Made by a program: the position numbers and the translations under genes. Source: Pseudomonas sp. B21-040 (GTDB lineage: Bacteria; Pseudomonadota; Gammaproteobacteria; Pseudomonadales; Pseudomonadaceae). From it: DNA of 64,000 nt. The stretch is from the NCBI RefSeq assembly GCF_024748695.1, contig NZ_CP087176.1:2163501-2227500 (forward strand), given 5' to 3'. A model generated the notes under the pieces. That model worked only from the letters and a program-made list of their open reading frames with translations. It did not search any database and was not told the DNA's origin. Below, piece after piece: positions 30,902 through 40,331 of the stretch (position 1 is its first letter; each line of letters opens with the position of its first letter).

Positions 30902-31606
30902 TTAGCTGCCGGTGGCAGCGAGTTTGTTGAGCAGGCGTTCGGCCCGCTCCAGATCTTTTTTGCCACCGCAGGCGTCGTGCAGTTCGATGGCTTTTTTCAG
31001 CAGGTCGATGCCGGCCTGAACTTGACCGGGTTGGCCGGGAAGTTCTTCGGTGATGCCTTCCAGGGTGGCGCGACCCATGGCGAGGAACAGCTTGGCGCGG
31101 GCCTGGTCGGGCATGTCTTCGGTGTCGGTCAGTTCGGCGGCGCGATGCAGGGTGGCCAGGTCGAACCGTTCGTTGATCTTCTGGGCACTCAAGGCCGCCG
31201 TGGCGATGTCTTCGGCGACCAGGCAGCCCAACGTGCGGGCGAAGCGGTCCGGCATGACCATTTTGTGCTTCAGCACGTACTCGGCGATGTCGAGGCCGCC
31301 GGTGAAGTCGCCGGCATCGAAGCGCCAGACCATGATGGTGGTCAGCACTTCGTCCTGCGCACCGAGCCCTGCTTCCAATACGCCTTGCACATAGGGCACG
31401 TAGTCGGGCAGCAACTGGCGTTTGAGTTCGGCCTTGCCCTGATTCGACTGGATCTGTTTCAGGCGCAGGCGATCTTGCAGCAACTGGTTGAGTTGATGTT
31501 CGTAGGCAGTGGCACCGGCCATGGTCTGGTTGGGTTCGACTGCGGCCGCCTCAATGGCGGCCGTGACGCGCAGGAAGTGATGACGGCAGGGGTTGGTCAT
31601 GGTCAT
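30902..31606 (-). CDS. M: Terminase endonuclease subunit gpM
   Basis: A 234-residue small terminase subunit of the P2 M family (MTMTNPCRHHFLRVTAAIEA, LRLKQIQSNQGKAELKRQLL, YVPYVQGVLEAGLGAQDEVL). It works with gpP to cut at cos; a candidate cos lies at 37916-37936. Confidence 0.94.
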   Translation of the reverse strand: MTMTNPCRHHFLRVTAAIEAAAVEPNQTMAGATAYEHQLNQLLQDRLRLKQIQSNQGKAELKRQLLPDYVPYVQGVLEAGLGAQDEVLTTIMVWRFDAGDFTGGLDIAEYVLKHKMVMPDRFARTLGCLVAEDIATAALSAQKINERFDLATLHRAAELTDTEDMPDQARAKLFLAMGRATLEGITEELPGQPGQVQAGIDLLKKAIELHDACGGKKDLERAERLLNKLAATGS

Positions 31607-31611
31607 CGGCC

Positions 31612-32622
31612 TTACGATGCGATTTCGATATTTTCAGCGAGGGCCGCGCATTCCAGGTCCTCGATCACGTAGGCGTCGTTGACCGACTCGTAGTTTTCGA
31701 TACGGTCGCGTTTGGCGTTGTCGAGGACGGTGCGACGGCGGCTGCCTTCCTGCCAGTAGATCGACAGGTTTTCGAGCTTGGTCACCAGCAACCCGCGCGC
31801 CGGGAAGTACGGCACACGGACCGCCGGCAGGTTGCCCAGGCGCTTCTGGCTGGTGACGATGTCGACGGCCAGCATCTCGCTCGGGGCGTTGTCCTTGTTG
31901 ATGATCGGGAAGTATTTGTCGGCCAGCAGTTGGCGGCCGCAGATCACCACCAGGTCTGGGGCTTCCTGATACCAGGGCGCGATGAATTCTTCGACCATGC
32001 TGAACACCAGGGCGTCGAGGTTGGTGAAGTCCTTGCCGGCACCGATGGCGATCTTGCCGGAGCCTTCTGCGATTTCCTTCATCACTCGCGCGGCGTTTTC
32101 GGTACGCATCTTTTGCAGCCAACCGACATTGACGTCTTGGCGAAGTGGGTTGGTCGCCGGGTTGGACGTAGCGGCGCGGCTGGTGCCGTTCCAGCCGATC
32201 AGGATACGGTCCAGCGCCTGGCGTTTCAGGATCGCGTCTCGGATGCGTGCCTGGAAGTCGGGGAATTTGGCCCAGGCATCCAGTTTGCTGTAACGCAGGT
32301 GGGTGTCGAAGTTGGTATGCGAGCAGAAGTAGCCGCGATCATCGAGGGTGGTGATGTCGCTGGTTTCGCGGTCGTGCTGGGTGGTGTCAGTGGTGCCGGC
32401 GTTGGGTCCGCCGATGCCCATGCCGATCTTTTCGCCCATCTGCTCAGTGACGCCGTAGATGTTGATCGCGCTGAGGAACTGACTGGATTCCTGCATGCGG
32501 GTTTCCAGCGTTTGGGTGACGCTCGGCGAGGTGGCGAATTTGGTGGTGACGTCGGGCACGCCGTGCAGTTTGGTCAACTGGCCTAGGTAGGCGTTGAAGA
32601 GGTTGCGGGTGTCGTTGCGCAT
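31612..32622 (-). CDS. N: Major capsid protein gpN
   Basis: A 336-residue P2-family capsid protein: MRNDTRNLFNAYLGQLTKLH, FATSPSVTQTLETRMQESSQ, FLSAINIYGVTEQMGEKIGM and ILIGWNGTSRAATSNPATNP are hallmarks. Intact. Follows the scaffold gene. Confidence 0.96.
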   Translation of the reverse strand: MRNDTRNLFNAYLGQLTKLHGVPDVTTKFATSPSVTQTLETRMQESSQFLSAINIYGVTEQMGEKIGMGIGGPNAGTTDTTQHDRETSDITTLDDRGYFCSHTNFDTHLRYSKLDAWAKFPDFQARIRDAILKRQALDRILIGWNGTSRAATSNPATNPLRQDVNVGWLQKMRTENAARVMKEIAEGSGKIAIGAGKDFTNLDALVFSMVEEFIAPWYQEAPDLVVICGRQLLADKYFPIINKDNAPSEMLAVDIVTSQKRLGNLPAVRVPYFPARGLLVTKLENLSIYWQEGSRRRTVLDNAKRDRIENYESVNDAYVIEDLECAALAENIEIAS

Positions 32623-32639
32623 GGGGGTCGTCCTTGGTA

Positions 32640-33470
32640 TCAGCAGTCGGTCATGACCTGGTTTCCGCCGCCAGTGACGGGAGGGCGTGTCTTTTGGTTG
32701 TGGTCCTGGGTGGTCGAAAGCTTGGTTTTCAGTTCGGTGAAGTCCTTGGCCAACTGGTCGAGCTGCGTTTTCAGCGCTCCGGAAAATTGCCTCTCCGCGG
32801 CCAGTTGTTCGGGCAGGTCTTTGACGTGTTCGGCGAGGGTTTCGACGGCTTGGCCGATCTGGGCGAACTCGCTGTCGTCCTTGGTCTGTTTGCCTTTGAG
32901 CAGGGTCTGTACCTTGCTGAAGAGCTGGGCGCCGAGGCTGGGCTTTTCTTCAAACTCTTCGAACGTCAATTCGGCTTCGACGGCCTCGGTGAACATCGAC
33001 GTTGCGGAGTAGTGGCGGTCCTTGAAGGGGCTGACGTCGGGTTTCTGCGCCGAGAAGGCGAGTACGTCGGTGCCGAGGCTGGCCGGGGAGTCGGTCACCG
33101 CCAGACCGACGATGTAGGCCTCGCCGGTGTCGGCGAAGCTGTCGTCGATTTCGATTGATGTGTAGATCTTCTGCTTGGCCTTGTTCATGGCGATCAGTTC
33201 GAGGGTGGGCTCGACCTGGGCGAACAGGGCCAGTTTCTTTTGGCCGTTGATGTCGATTTCTTCGGTCTTTACGGCGAGGACGTCGCCGTAGGCCTTGAAC
33301 GGACTGTCCGGCAGCAGGCTGCGGAAGTGCTCCAGCCAGATGCGGGCGCCGTAGGTGGACGGGTTGAAGTTCTTCGCGGCCTGTTCCAGCCAGTCGCGTT
33401 TGATGGTGCGCTTGTCCGAGGTGGCGCCTTCGACGGCGACGCGGAACCAGTTGCTGCGAAATTTCTTCAT
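32640..33470 (-). CDS. O: Capsid scaffold/protease gpO
   Basis: A 276-residue P2 gpO-family protein: an N-terminal serine-type protease domain (MKKFRSNWFRVAVEGATSDK, WLEQAAKNFNPSTYGARIWL, IYTSIEIDDSFADTGEAYIV) and a C-terminal coiled-coil scaffold (ETLAEHVKDLPEQLAAERQF). ATG 33470 is the conserved start; the upstream extension is not family-like. First gene of the leftward head operon, 83 bases from an Ogr-like dyad. Confidence 0.94.
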   Translation of the reverse strand: MKKFRSNWFRVAVEGATSDKRTIKRDWLEQAAKNFNPSTYGARIWLEHFRSLLPDSPFKAYGDVLAVKTEEIDINGQKKLALFAQVEPTLELIAMNKAKQKIYTSIEIDDSFADTGEAYIVGLAVTDSPASLGTDVLAFSAQKPDVSPFKDRHYSATSMFTEAVEAELTFEEFEEKPSLGAQLFSKVQTLLKGKQTKDDSEFAQIGQAVETLAEHVKDLPEQLAAERQFSGALKTQLDQLAKDFTELKTKLSTTQDHNQKTRPPVTGGGNQVMTDC

Positions 33471-33543
33471 GCCGTGGATTCTCAGTGCGTTGCAATGAGG
33501 GGCATGTTCGGGACGCGCGCGGGTGGTGGCAACGAGGCGGGAC

Positions 33544-33562
33544 TGTCGGCGGGGAGGGTACA
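33544..33562. promoter_or_regulatory. Candidate Ogr site between O and P
   Basis: TGT-N13-ACA dyad (CTGT ... ACAAG) in the divergent O/P promoter region, 83 bases upstream of O and 57 upstream of P. Its geometry relative to O matches the site upstream of FI. Because the dyad is symmetrical it could serve both directions. Confidence 0.5.
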
Positions 33563-33609
33563 AGGGGCGGTGCTATTGAGTCGCGGGTCTGGGCGGCAGC
33601 ATCGCAGCC

Positions 33610-35367
33610 ATGACTACGACCGCGCTCTTGCCCATCGATCCGCGCCGCCAATCCAAGTTCTTGTACTGGATGGGGTGGCGTGTCTGTGAGATCGCCGAGG
33701 CGACGGGCGAAAAGGAGAAGACGCTACACAGTTGGAAGGCCCGAGACGAGTGGGATCGGGCGGACACGGTCGAGCGTATCGGTGGGGCGCTTGAGGCGCG
33801 GTTAGTACAACTGATCCTCAAGGACGGCAAGACCAGCGGCGACTTCAAAGAGATTGACTTGCTGCATCGGCAGTTGGAGCGGCAGGCCCGCATTCAGCGC
33901 TTTCAGGGCGGCGGTACTGAAACCGACCTCAACCCGAACCTGGCCAAACGCAACGAAGGGCCGAAGAAGAAAAAGCCGAAGAACGACATCAGTGAAGACC
34001 AGGTCGAGCTGCTTCGCGAAGCGTTTATCGATGGCTGTTATGACTACCAGAAAGACTGGTACCGGGCGGGCAATCAGCGCACCCGCGTCATTCTCAAAAG
34101 TCGGCAGATCGGCGCGACTTTCTACTTCGCTCGTGAGGCATTGATTGACGCGCTGGAGACCGGGCGCAATCAGATTTTTCTGTCGGCTTCGAAGAATCAG
34201 GCCCACCTATTTCGCGGCTACATTCTGGCGTTTGCCCGTGAGGTGATTGGGGTTGACCTGACGGGTGACCCCATCGTTTTGCCCAATGGCGCCGAGATGT
34301 ATTTTCTCGGGACCAATGCCCGTACCGCTCAGGGGTATCACGGCAATTTCTATTTCGATGAATTCTTCTGGACGTTCAAGTTCGAGGAACTGAACAACGT
34401 CGCCTCGGGCATGGCGATGCACAGTAAGTGGCGCAAGACCTATTTCTCGACGCCGTCCAGCATGGCCCATGAAGCGTACAGCTTCTGGACTGGTGAACGC
34501 TTTAACAAGGGCCTGCCGGCCGCGCAGCACACGAAAGTGGATGTCTCCCACGGCGTGCTCCAGCAGGGGCGGTTTTGTGAGGACCAGTTATGGCGGCACA
34601 TCGTCACGATTCTGGATGCGCGGCAGGGCGGCTGCGACAAATTTAACCTTGAGGAACTGCGTCGGGAGTACAGCGCCGAGGCGTTCGCCAATTTGCTGAT
34701 GTGCGAGTTTATCGACGACGGGGCGAGCATCTTCCCGCTGACGCTTTTGCAGTCGTGCATGGTCGATAGCTGGGTTGAATGGGCTGAGGACTACAAGCCG
34801 TTTGCCATGCGCCCGTTTGGCGATCGCCAGGTGTGGGTGGGGTATGACCCTGCTGAGACGGGTGATTGTTCGGGGTTGGTGGTGGTCGCGCCGCCGTTGG
34901 TGCCGGGCGGGAAATTTCGGGTGCTGGAACGGCATCAGTTTCGAGGGATGGACTTTGCTGCCCAGGCCGCGTTTATCAAGAGCGTGTGCGACCGTTACTG
35001 GGTGACTTACATCGGGATCGATGTCACTGGACTGGGCAGCGGCGTGGCCCAGTTGGTGCGCCAGTTCTTCCCGGCGGTCACCGCCTTCAGCTATTCGCCC
35101 GAGGTCAAAACCCGCTTGGTGCTGAAGGCCTATGACGTGATCCACAAGGGACGGCTTGAGTTCGATGCTGGCTGGACCGACATGGCGCAGTCGTTGATGG
35201 CGATTCGTAAAACGGTCACGGCTGGTGGGCGCCAGTACACCTATACCGCCGGGCGCAACGACAACACCGGTCATGCCGATCTGGCGTGGGCGCTCTTTCA
35301 TGCATTGCACAACGAACCGCTTGAGGGGCAGACCGCTGCCAATACTGGGCGGATGGAGATTTATTGA
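33610..35367 (+). CDS. P: Terminase ATPase subunit gpP
   Basis: A 585-residue large terminase. N-terminal small helix-turn-helix (WMGWRVCEIAEATGEKEKTL), ATPase with a Walker-A-like LKSRQIGATFYFAREAL and Walker B NFYFDEFFWTF, then a nuclease-type C-terminal domain (VWVGYDPAETGDCSGLVVVA, YIGIDVTGLGSGVAQLVRQF). It pumps DNA into the prohead. Overlaps Q by 4 bases. Confidence 0.96.
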   Translation: MTTTALLPIDPRRQSKFLYWMGWRVCEIAEATGEKEKTLHSWKARDEWDRADTVERIGGALEARLVQLILKDGKTSGDFKEIDLLHRQLERQARIQRFQGGGTETDLNPNLAKRNEGPKKKKPKNDISEDQVELLREAFIDGCYDYQKDWYRAGNQRTRVILKSRQIGATFYFAREALIDALETGRNQIFLSASKNQAHLFRGYILAFAREVIGVDLTGDPIVLPNGAEMYFLGTNARTAQGYHGNFYFDEFFWTFKFEELNNVASGMAMHSKWRKTYFSTPSSMAHEAYSFWTGERFNKGLPAAQHTKVDVSHGVLQQGRFCEDQLWRHIVTILDARQGGCDKFNLEELRREYSAEAFANLLMCEFIDDGASIFPLTLLQSCMVDSWVEWAEDYKPFAMRPFGDRQVWVGYDPAETGDCSGLVVVAPPLVPGGKFRVLERHQFRGMDFAAQAAFIKSVCDRYWVTYIGIDVTGLGSGVAQLVRQFFPAVTAFSYSPEVKTRLVLKAYDVIHKGRLEFDAGWTDMAQSLMAIRKTVTAGGRQYTYTAGRNDNTGHADLAWALFHALHNEPLEGQTAANTGRMEIY

Positions 35368-36386
35368 TGACTGAACAGCTCGCTAACCAGGCGCTGCTAC
35401 CCGCGACCGCTTCCACCGGTGCAGGAACTCAGGTTTTTAGCTTCGGGGAGCCGTCGCCAGTGTTGGTTGGTCGGGAGGTTTTCGACTACTTGGAGTGTTG
35501 GTTTAACGGGCGTTGGTATGAGCCGCCGCTGTCGCTGGATGGGCTGGCCCGCTCGGTGGGGGCGAGCGTGCATTTGCATTCGGGGTTGATGTTCAAGCGC
35601 AACCTGTTGAGCAAGACGTTTATTCCGCATCCGTTGTTGTCGCGGGCTTCGTTTGAGCAGTTCGCCTTGGACTTTCTATGCGTGGGCAACGGTTACCTTG
35701 AAGGAAGACGTTCGCGACTCGGAGGCGTTCGAAAGCTGGAAACGCCGTTGGCCAAGTACATGCGGGCCGGGCCGGATGGGCAGTTCTACCAGGTGCGAGG
35801 GTGGAAGGATGAACACGCCTTTGAGCCGGATAGCATTTTTCATCTGCGCGAGGCGGACCTACATCAGGAAATTTATGGGCTGCCGGAGTGGATCAGCGCG
35901 TTGCAGTCGGCGTTGTTGAATGAGTCGGCGACGCTGTTTCGGCGTAAGTATTACGAGAATGGGAGTCATGCGGGGTTCATTTTGTATATGACGGATGCGG
36001 CGCAGACCGAGGCGGACATTGATGCTTTGCGCAAGGCGCTGAAGGATTCGAAGGGGCCGGGCAATTTCCGGAACCTGTTTGTTTACTCGCCGACCGGGAA
36101 GAAGGACGGGATTCAGTTGATTCCGGTGAGTGAGGTGGCGGCGAAGGATGAATTCAACTCGATTAAGAATCAGACCAGGGATGACGTACTGGCGAGCCTG
36201 CGCATCCCGCCGCAGTTGATGGGTATCGTTCCACAAAATGCGGGGGGATTCGGATCGATCAGAGAAGCGGCGCAGATTTACGCGGCGAATGAACTGGAAC
36301 CTATCCAGACGCGGATGTTGCAACTGAACGATTGGCTGGGTGAGGAAGTAATTCGGTTTAAGGCTTATGAAATCGGTGGGGAGTGA
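35364..36386 (+). CDS. Q: Portal protein gpQ
   Basis: A 340-residue P2-family portal protein (FSFGEPSPVLVGREVFDYLE, HLHSGLMFKRNLLSKTFIPH, RKYYENGSHAGFILYMTD, LRIPPQLMGIVPQNAGGFGS). It forms the DNA channel at the capsid vertex. Last gene of the rightward packaging unit; a cargo gene follows on the other strand. Confidence 0.96.
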   Translation: MMTEQLANQALLPATASTGAGTQVFSFGEPSPVLVGREVFDYLECWFNGRWYEPPLSLDGLARSVGASVHLHSGLMFKRNLLSKTFIPHPLLSRASFEQFALDFLCVGNGYLEGRRSRLGGVRKLETPLAKYMRAGPDGQFYQVRGWKDEHAFEPDSIFHLREADLHQEIYGLPEWISALQSALLNESATLFRRKYYENGSHAGFILYMTDAAQTEADIDALRKALKDSKGPGNFRNLFVYSPTGKKDGIQLIPVSEVAAKDEFNSIKNQTRDDVLASLRIPPQLMGIVPQNAGGFGSIREAAQIYAANELEPIQTRMLQLNDWLGEEVIRFKAYEIGGE

Positions 36387-36410
36387 TGAGCTCCCCCTTC
36401 CGAAGACAAT

Positions 36411-37487
36411 TTAATCGCCGCTATTTTCATACGTTGCTAAGTAGTTCGCAATGTCGGCAGGGTGGTCGTTGGGTACTCTTCCGAGTTTGTCGCAGGCGTC
36501 GTCTAGCAGCCGAATGAACTCCCTTGCATCCGAGAAGTAGTTTCGAAATGCTAATCTTACTTCTTCGCTTGAGTCGGCTCGTACCAAAACGATGTCCTTG
36601 TTCGGCATTTGTTTTTCTAAATCGAACAATGCACGTAGTGCGTCTGGCGCGTCTCGATAACTTTTTACTTCAAGCTCACCTGATTCAGAAAAAATCAAGA
36701 TAGTATTTCGTTTGTCGGAAATCTCCCCTTTGGCTTCGTTTAGGCCGCGCAATGTTTGCAGAAGCGAGAGTTCCTTATCTAAAACAAGAAAGCTTTCAAG
36801 CAGTTCTCTGTCGGATAGGTCGGGGAATGGTCCCTTCAGTCCTTCATGCGCCCTAGCTAGTATCTCACTCGCTAGCGCCATGGCTTGTTCATATCTGCGA
36901 TCACCTTGCTTGAATTTAGGTTGGCTTTCGGTGATGAAACCTATCACTTCGATCGCTGTTGCCCAAGCATGTTGGACTAGTGTTCGATACTGGATTTCAA
37001 TATATAAGCCGGTCAAGTTCTGGCCTGCAACTGAATTTACATCATATTCATAAACGTCGTGGATACCTCTGTATCCCGTGTCCTTTGGATTGTTTATGTA
37101 ATGATATTTTTCTTCGTCGTTTCTTCTTTTGTGTTTGAAGCGAGCTTTGTGAAAACTTGCCCGAAAAGCATATAACTCGTCGAGGCTTTGAAATATTAAC
37201 CTGCATCCTGCTACATCATCCATGCGGGCAAGTTTCATGCCGGGCAGGCGTCGCAACTTATTGAATATCGTGTTTTTCCGTTTGTGCCGCTGGGCAACAA
37301 TGATGTCAGTGAACTTGGTTCGAGTTCTCAGAATAGCTTGGAAGGTGTTAAGCACCCCTCGATGAGCCGCTCGCCACTCCTCAATAGTATCTAAATCGTC
37401 CTTGCCAGCGGCGTCAATTCGAACGTTGTCGCCTGCCCGACTCACTCGTTTTCTTGAGCCACCAGGGTAAATTGCTTCTTCAGCCAT
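36411..37487 (-). CDS. RelA/SpoT-domain protein, phage cargo
   Basis: A 358-residue protein with an N-terminal (p)ppGpp-synthetase-like domain: KNTIFNKLRRLPGMKLARMD followed by DVAGCRLIFQ, then KYHYINNPKDTGYRGIH and GLYIEIQYRTLVQHAWA, matching the catalytic order of RelA/SpoT synthetases. No HD hydrolase domain is present. The C-terminal 150 residues are helical and unassigned. ATG 37487 has AAGGA at 7 bases. Small alarmone-synthetase-like proteins in prophages include CapRel and other toxSAS, which block growth on phage infection by tRNA pyrophosphorylation or alarmone synthesis. Location between Q and cos, opposite to Q and AT-richer, marks it as cargo; a defence role is inferred. Confidence 0.82.
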   Translation of the reverse strand: MAEEAIYPGGSRKRVSRAGDNVRIDAAGKDDLDTIEEWRAAHRGVLNTFQAILRTRTKFTDIIVAQRHKRKNTIFNKLRRLPGMKLARMDDVAGCRLIFQSLDELYAFRASFHKARFKHKRRNDEEKYHYINNPKDTGYRGIHDVYEYDVNSVAGQNLTGLYIEIQYRTLVQHAWATAIEVIGFITESQPKFKQGDRRYEQAMALASEILARAHEGLKGPFPDLSDRELLESFLVLDKELSLLQTLRGLNEAKGEISDKRNTILIFSESGELEVKSYRDAPDALRALFDLEKQMPNKDIVLVRADSSEEVRLAFRNYFSDAREFIRLLDDACDKLGRVPNDHPADIANYLATYENSGD

Positions 37488-37780
37488 TTCCAAATCCTTT
37501 TATTGCCCAGTCTTTTTATGTTGTGAATTTGACACCGTCATAGTGCAGCTGTCGGGCATGAAACCGAAGCTACCTTGTAATAGAAAAAAATGATATTGCC
37601 ATTAGCAAAAATCGCAAAAAGGTGAGCGGTCCTTTGATAAAGCCTTTACCGACACATGTGCGGTAATCATTCCTCATGCCCTCTGGGTTATGTATTCGGT
37701 AGTCGTGGTCGTCGAGGGCCGAGCGCCACTGCTTTGAGCCTGATCGCATTGGCCTGGTCGAAGTTCATGAAAATCAATCG

Positions 37781-37807
37781 CTGTACAAGTGCTGGATGTT
37801 TGTACAG
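37781..37807. promoter_or_regulatory. Perfect inverted repeat near cos
   Basis: CTGTACAA and TTGTACAG separated by 11 bases. The right part also reads CTG-N10-CAG, so a LexA-like match is embedded. It may be an operator or part of the terminase recognition region. Confidence 0.35.
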
Positions 37808-37915
37808 TGTTCTGGCTGATGAGGGGACACGAGCACGAATCGCTGAGCTGCTCAGATGTTCGGGCTGTTGGCGCGCCACAAGCGTTCCGGCGATATGGTT
37901 CAAACTTGGCGCGCG

Positions 37916-37936
37916 CTGTCATCCCCCCACCTCGCC
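37916..37936 (-). other. Candidate cos site
   Basis: The minus strand reads GGCGAGGTGGGGGG, matching the P2 cohesive end (GGCGAGGCGGGG) at 11 of the first 12 bases. It lies beyond Q, as in P2, with the RelA/SpoT gene in between. Confidence 0.5.
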
Positions 37937-38471
37937 TGCGGGCTAAATGGGTCTTTTTTTCCGCACTTCTGCACCTGGCTGAGGACGGCAAAGACTGGGC
38001 GCTGGAGAGGGCGTCGCGGGGTGAAAAAAAGCCTGCGAATCCCTGCGAAGGGTAGGCAAAAAACGAGAGTTCGCCACGGTGGTGCTTGGCTGCTCTGTAC
38101 TGATCGACCAAGCGAGCATGGATTTTCGGAAACGCTGTCGGGAAAAGGTAATGGAGTAATGCTAGGGCGACGGCATCGCTGAAAGCCCCGTATTTATTGG
38201 CTTTTCTGGATTACTTCGGAAGGTGATTTTGAGTAATGAGAAAGGTGATGTGAGTTTAAGTGATTGATTTTTAAGGGTTCTGTAAAATAGTAAATTACCT
38301 TACTAGAGAGTAATTATCTTACTTCTACATTACTCAAAAATTACCTTGTTCGCAGTCTTCGAAAGCTAATGAAATCAAGGGTTTAAAGCGGGATTGTGGG
38401 GCGTCGTACCGATCTTACTCGTTTCGTATGCGATCCATAAACCCCACCTACCGTATGTCCGCGGTATGAAG

Positions 38472-38732
38472 TCAGATATCCGAGTCGGATACATGCTCCA
38501 CTTGAGTTCTTACCCCAAACAACCGGTCGGCTATCTGCCGACCTCGCTCCAACCCTTCAGCCGTCAACCAAATCGATTTGTTCTTGTTCACCGGATTACT
38601 GATGAAACCATGTTCATGTAATCGGTTCATGGTCTCGAAGTCGAACCCTTTCCAAGCATTGCCGTTATCAAAGCTGAAGGTTGCCAACAGGGCAAGCACG
38701 GCTTCTTCAATCAGTTTATCGTCGTATTCCAT
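38472..38732 (-). CDS. DUF6429-family passenger of IS66 element
   Basis: An 86-residue protein (MEYDDKLIEEAVLALLATFS, then FDNGNAWKGFDFETMNRLHE, FISNPVNKNKSIWLTAEGLE) of a family repeatedly found at the end of IS66-like elements. ATG 38732 has GGAG 8 bases upstream. It lies inside the terminal repeats, so it moves with the element. The winged-helix-like ending suggests a DNA-binding role, but function is not established. Confidence 0.82.
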   Translation of the reverse strand: MEYDDKLIEEAVLALLATFSFDNGNAWKGFDFETMNRLHEHGFISNPVNKNKSIWLTAEGLERGRQIADRLFGVRTQVEHVSDSDI

Positions 38733-38801
38733 GATCGTTGCTCCGTTCGTACTCTTTAAGCTCACCGTAAACCCCGCCAGCCATCAAGATAAATAGCGCG
38801 T

Positions 38802-40313
38802 TTAACTACGCGATACCGGCGAGCAGTTCCAGGGCAGTAAAGCTTCGTAATCCTCAACCGAAGAAGCCGTCGGCAGGCGCTCAAGTGCGTGGCGCAGCCA
38901 CGCATAGGGCTCTTGGCCGTTGGCTTTGGCTGTCTCGACCAGGCTGTAAAGTTGGGCACTGGCCGTCGCGCCTTTGGACGTGTCGCTGAACAACCAGTTC
39001 TTCCTTCCGATCACGAAGGGCCTGATGGCGCGTTCGGCAGGGTTGTTGTCGATCGGCAAGTAGCCTTCCTCGACATACCGCGCAAGTTTGTTCCAGTTGT
39101 TGGCCAGATAACTGATGGCTTTGCCCAGGGCGTTCTGAGCTGTGACCTGAGGCTGTGTCTTTTCCATCCAGTTTTTCAACTGAGCCAGCACCGGCAGGCT
39201 GTGCGCGTGACGACCGGTTTTACGCTCGCCGTCGTTGCCGGCCTGTAGATCGCGTTCGATGCCATAAAGCTTGTTGATCAGGTTCAGCGCGATGTCGGCA
39301 CGTCCCGTCTTGCCTTTGGGCTGCACTTTTTGCGCTTCGACGAATTTGCGCCGTGCATGCGCCCAGCAACCTAGACGTTCAACCCCGTCCTGCGCGCCCA
39401 GCGCGTTGTAACCGGCGTAATCATCGGTCATCACATATCCGCGATAGCCATCAAGCAGGCGCGTCGGCACCTCCTGCGCCCGGCTGGTGGAGTAGTCGAA
39501 AAGGATCACTGGCTTGTCGGGCGGGCCACCGGTTTGCACCCACATCCAGGACTGGCTGCTGGGTTCCCGATCCTGCTCTTTCAACACCTGCACGCGGGTT
39601 TCATCGCAGTGGATGATTCGGCTTTCCAGCAACTGGTCGCGCATTAAATTCAGCAGTGGCTGCAAGTGTTCGCCGCACTGGATAACCCAGCGGGCCAGGG
39701 TCTGGCGCGGGATATCGATGCCATGGCGGCCCAGCACTTTTTCGAAACGGTGAAGCGGTAAACCGTCCACGTATTTGGTGGTCAGCAGCATCGCCAGCAC
39801 GCTTGGGCTGGCCATACTTTTTTCAATCAACTGAGCGGGCTTGTCCGCAGTGACCGGTGCCGTTTCATAGGCACGGCAACCGTAAACCTTACGGACGTGT
39901 TTGATCACGCGGATTTGCATCGGCACGATTTCAAGCTGCTCGCTGACCTCCTCGCCGATGGCGTGTTTGCGGCAGCCGCAGGCACAAGTCAGTTCACGCT
40001 CGGGCAGTTCGTGGATGATTTCGATACGGGGGAGATCGGCCGGCAGCGGCTTGCGGTTGCCACGCCGCTGGGTCGGCGCAACAGCCTCTTCTTCTGCGGC
40101 TTCATCAATGGGTTCGACGACGCTTTCCGCCTCATTGAACAGGGCCAACTGCGGCGTTGCCGGATCAGCCGTTTGCTCGGACTTGCGTCCGAACAGGCGC
40201 TGACGTAACAGCGTATTTTCTTCTTCGAGGAAACCGACTCTGGACTGCATCTTCGCAAGCATCTGCTTGAGCAATTCAGGATCATCGGGGAGGTTTTCGG
40301 GCATGGAAATCAT
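38802..40313 (-). CDS. tnpC: IS66-family transposase TnpC
   Basis: A 503-residue transposase. N-terminal coiled coil ([20 protein letters not shown]), helix-turn-helix and zinc-finger part ([20 protein letters not shown]), then the DDE core with [37 protein letters not shown] and [20 protein letters not shown], followed by a C-terminal IS66-specific tail ([20 protein letters not shown]). Full length and uninterrupted. Confidence 0.97.
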   Translation of the reverse strand: MISMPENLPDDPELLKQMLAKMQSRVGFLEEENTLLRQRLFGRKSEQTADPATPQLALFNEAESVVEPIDEAAEEEAVAPTQRRGNRKPLPADLPRIEIIHELPERELTCACGCRKHAIGEEVSEQLEIVPMQIRVIKHVRKVYGCRAYETAPVTADKPAQLIEKSMASPSVLAMLLTTKYVDGLPLHRFEKVLGRHGIDIPRQTLARWVIQCGEHLQPLLNLMRDQLLESRIIHCDETRVQVLKEQDREPSSQSWMWVQTGGPPDKPVILFDYSTSRAQEVPTRLLDGYRGYVMTDDYAGYNALGAQDGVERLGCWAHARRKFVEAQKVQPKGKTGRADIALNLINKLYGIERDLQAGNDGERKTGRHAHSLPVLAQLKNWMEKTQPQVTAQNALGKAISYLANNWNKLARYVEEGYLPIDNNPAERAIRPFVIGRKNWLFSDTSKGATASAQLYSLVETAKANGQEPYAWLRHALERLPTASSVEDYEALLPWNCSPVSRS

Positions 40314-40331
40314 GCCCTGGATTATACCGAA

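Larger units (their letters stand above)
37494..38425. other. Right-end non-coding region of the prophage
   Basis: About 930 bases with no supported gene. It contains a perfect CTGTACAA/TTGTACAG inverted repeat (37781-37807), a P2-like cos sequence (37916-37936), a hairpin with T run (AAAGCC...GGCTTTT, 38179-38202) and an AT-rich stretch at about 38,260-38,350 with several ATTACYT repeats. A short ORF MKINRCTSAGCLYSVLADEG... starts at 37768, but it lacks a ribosome site and crosses the cos candidate. Confidence 0.45.

Noticed and set aside
38260..38350. ATTACYT-like repeats considered as iterons or a CRISPR remnant
   Set aside because: Units are short and irregular, with no constant spacing and no spacer structure.
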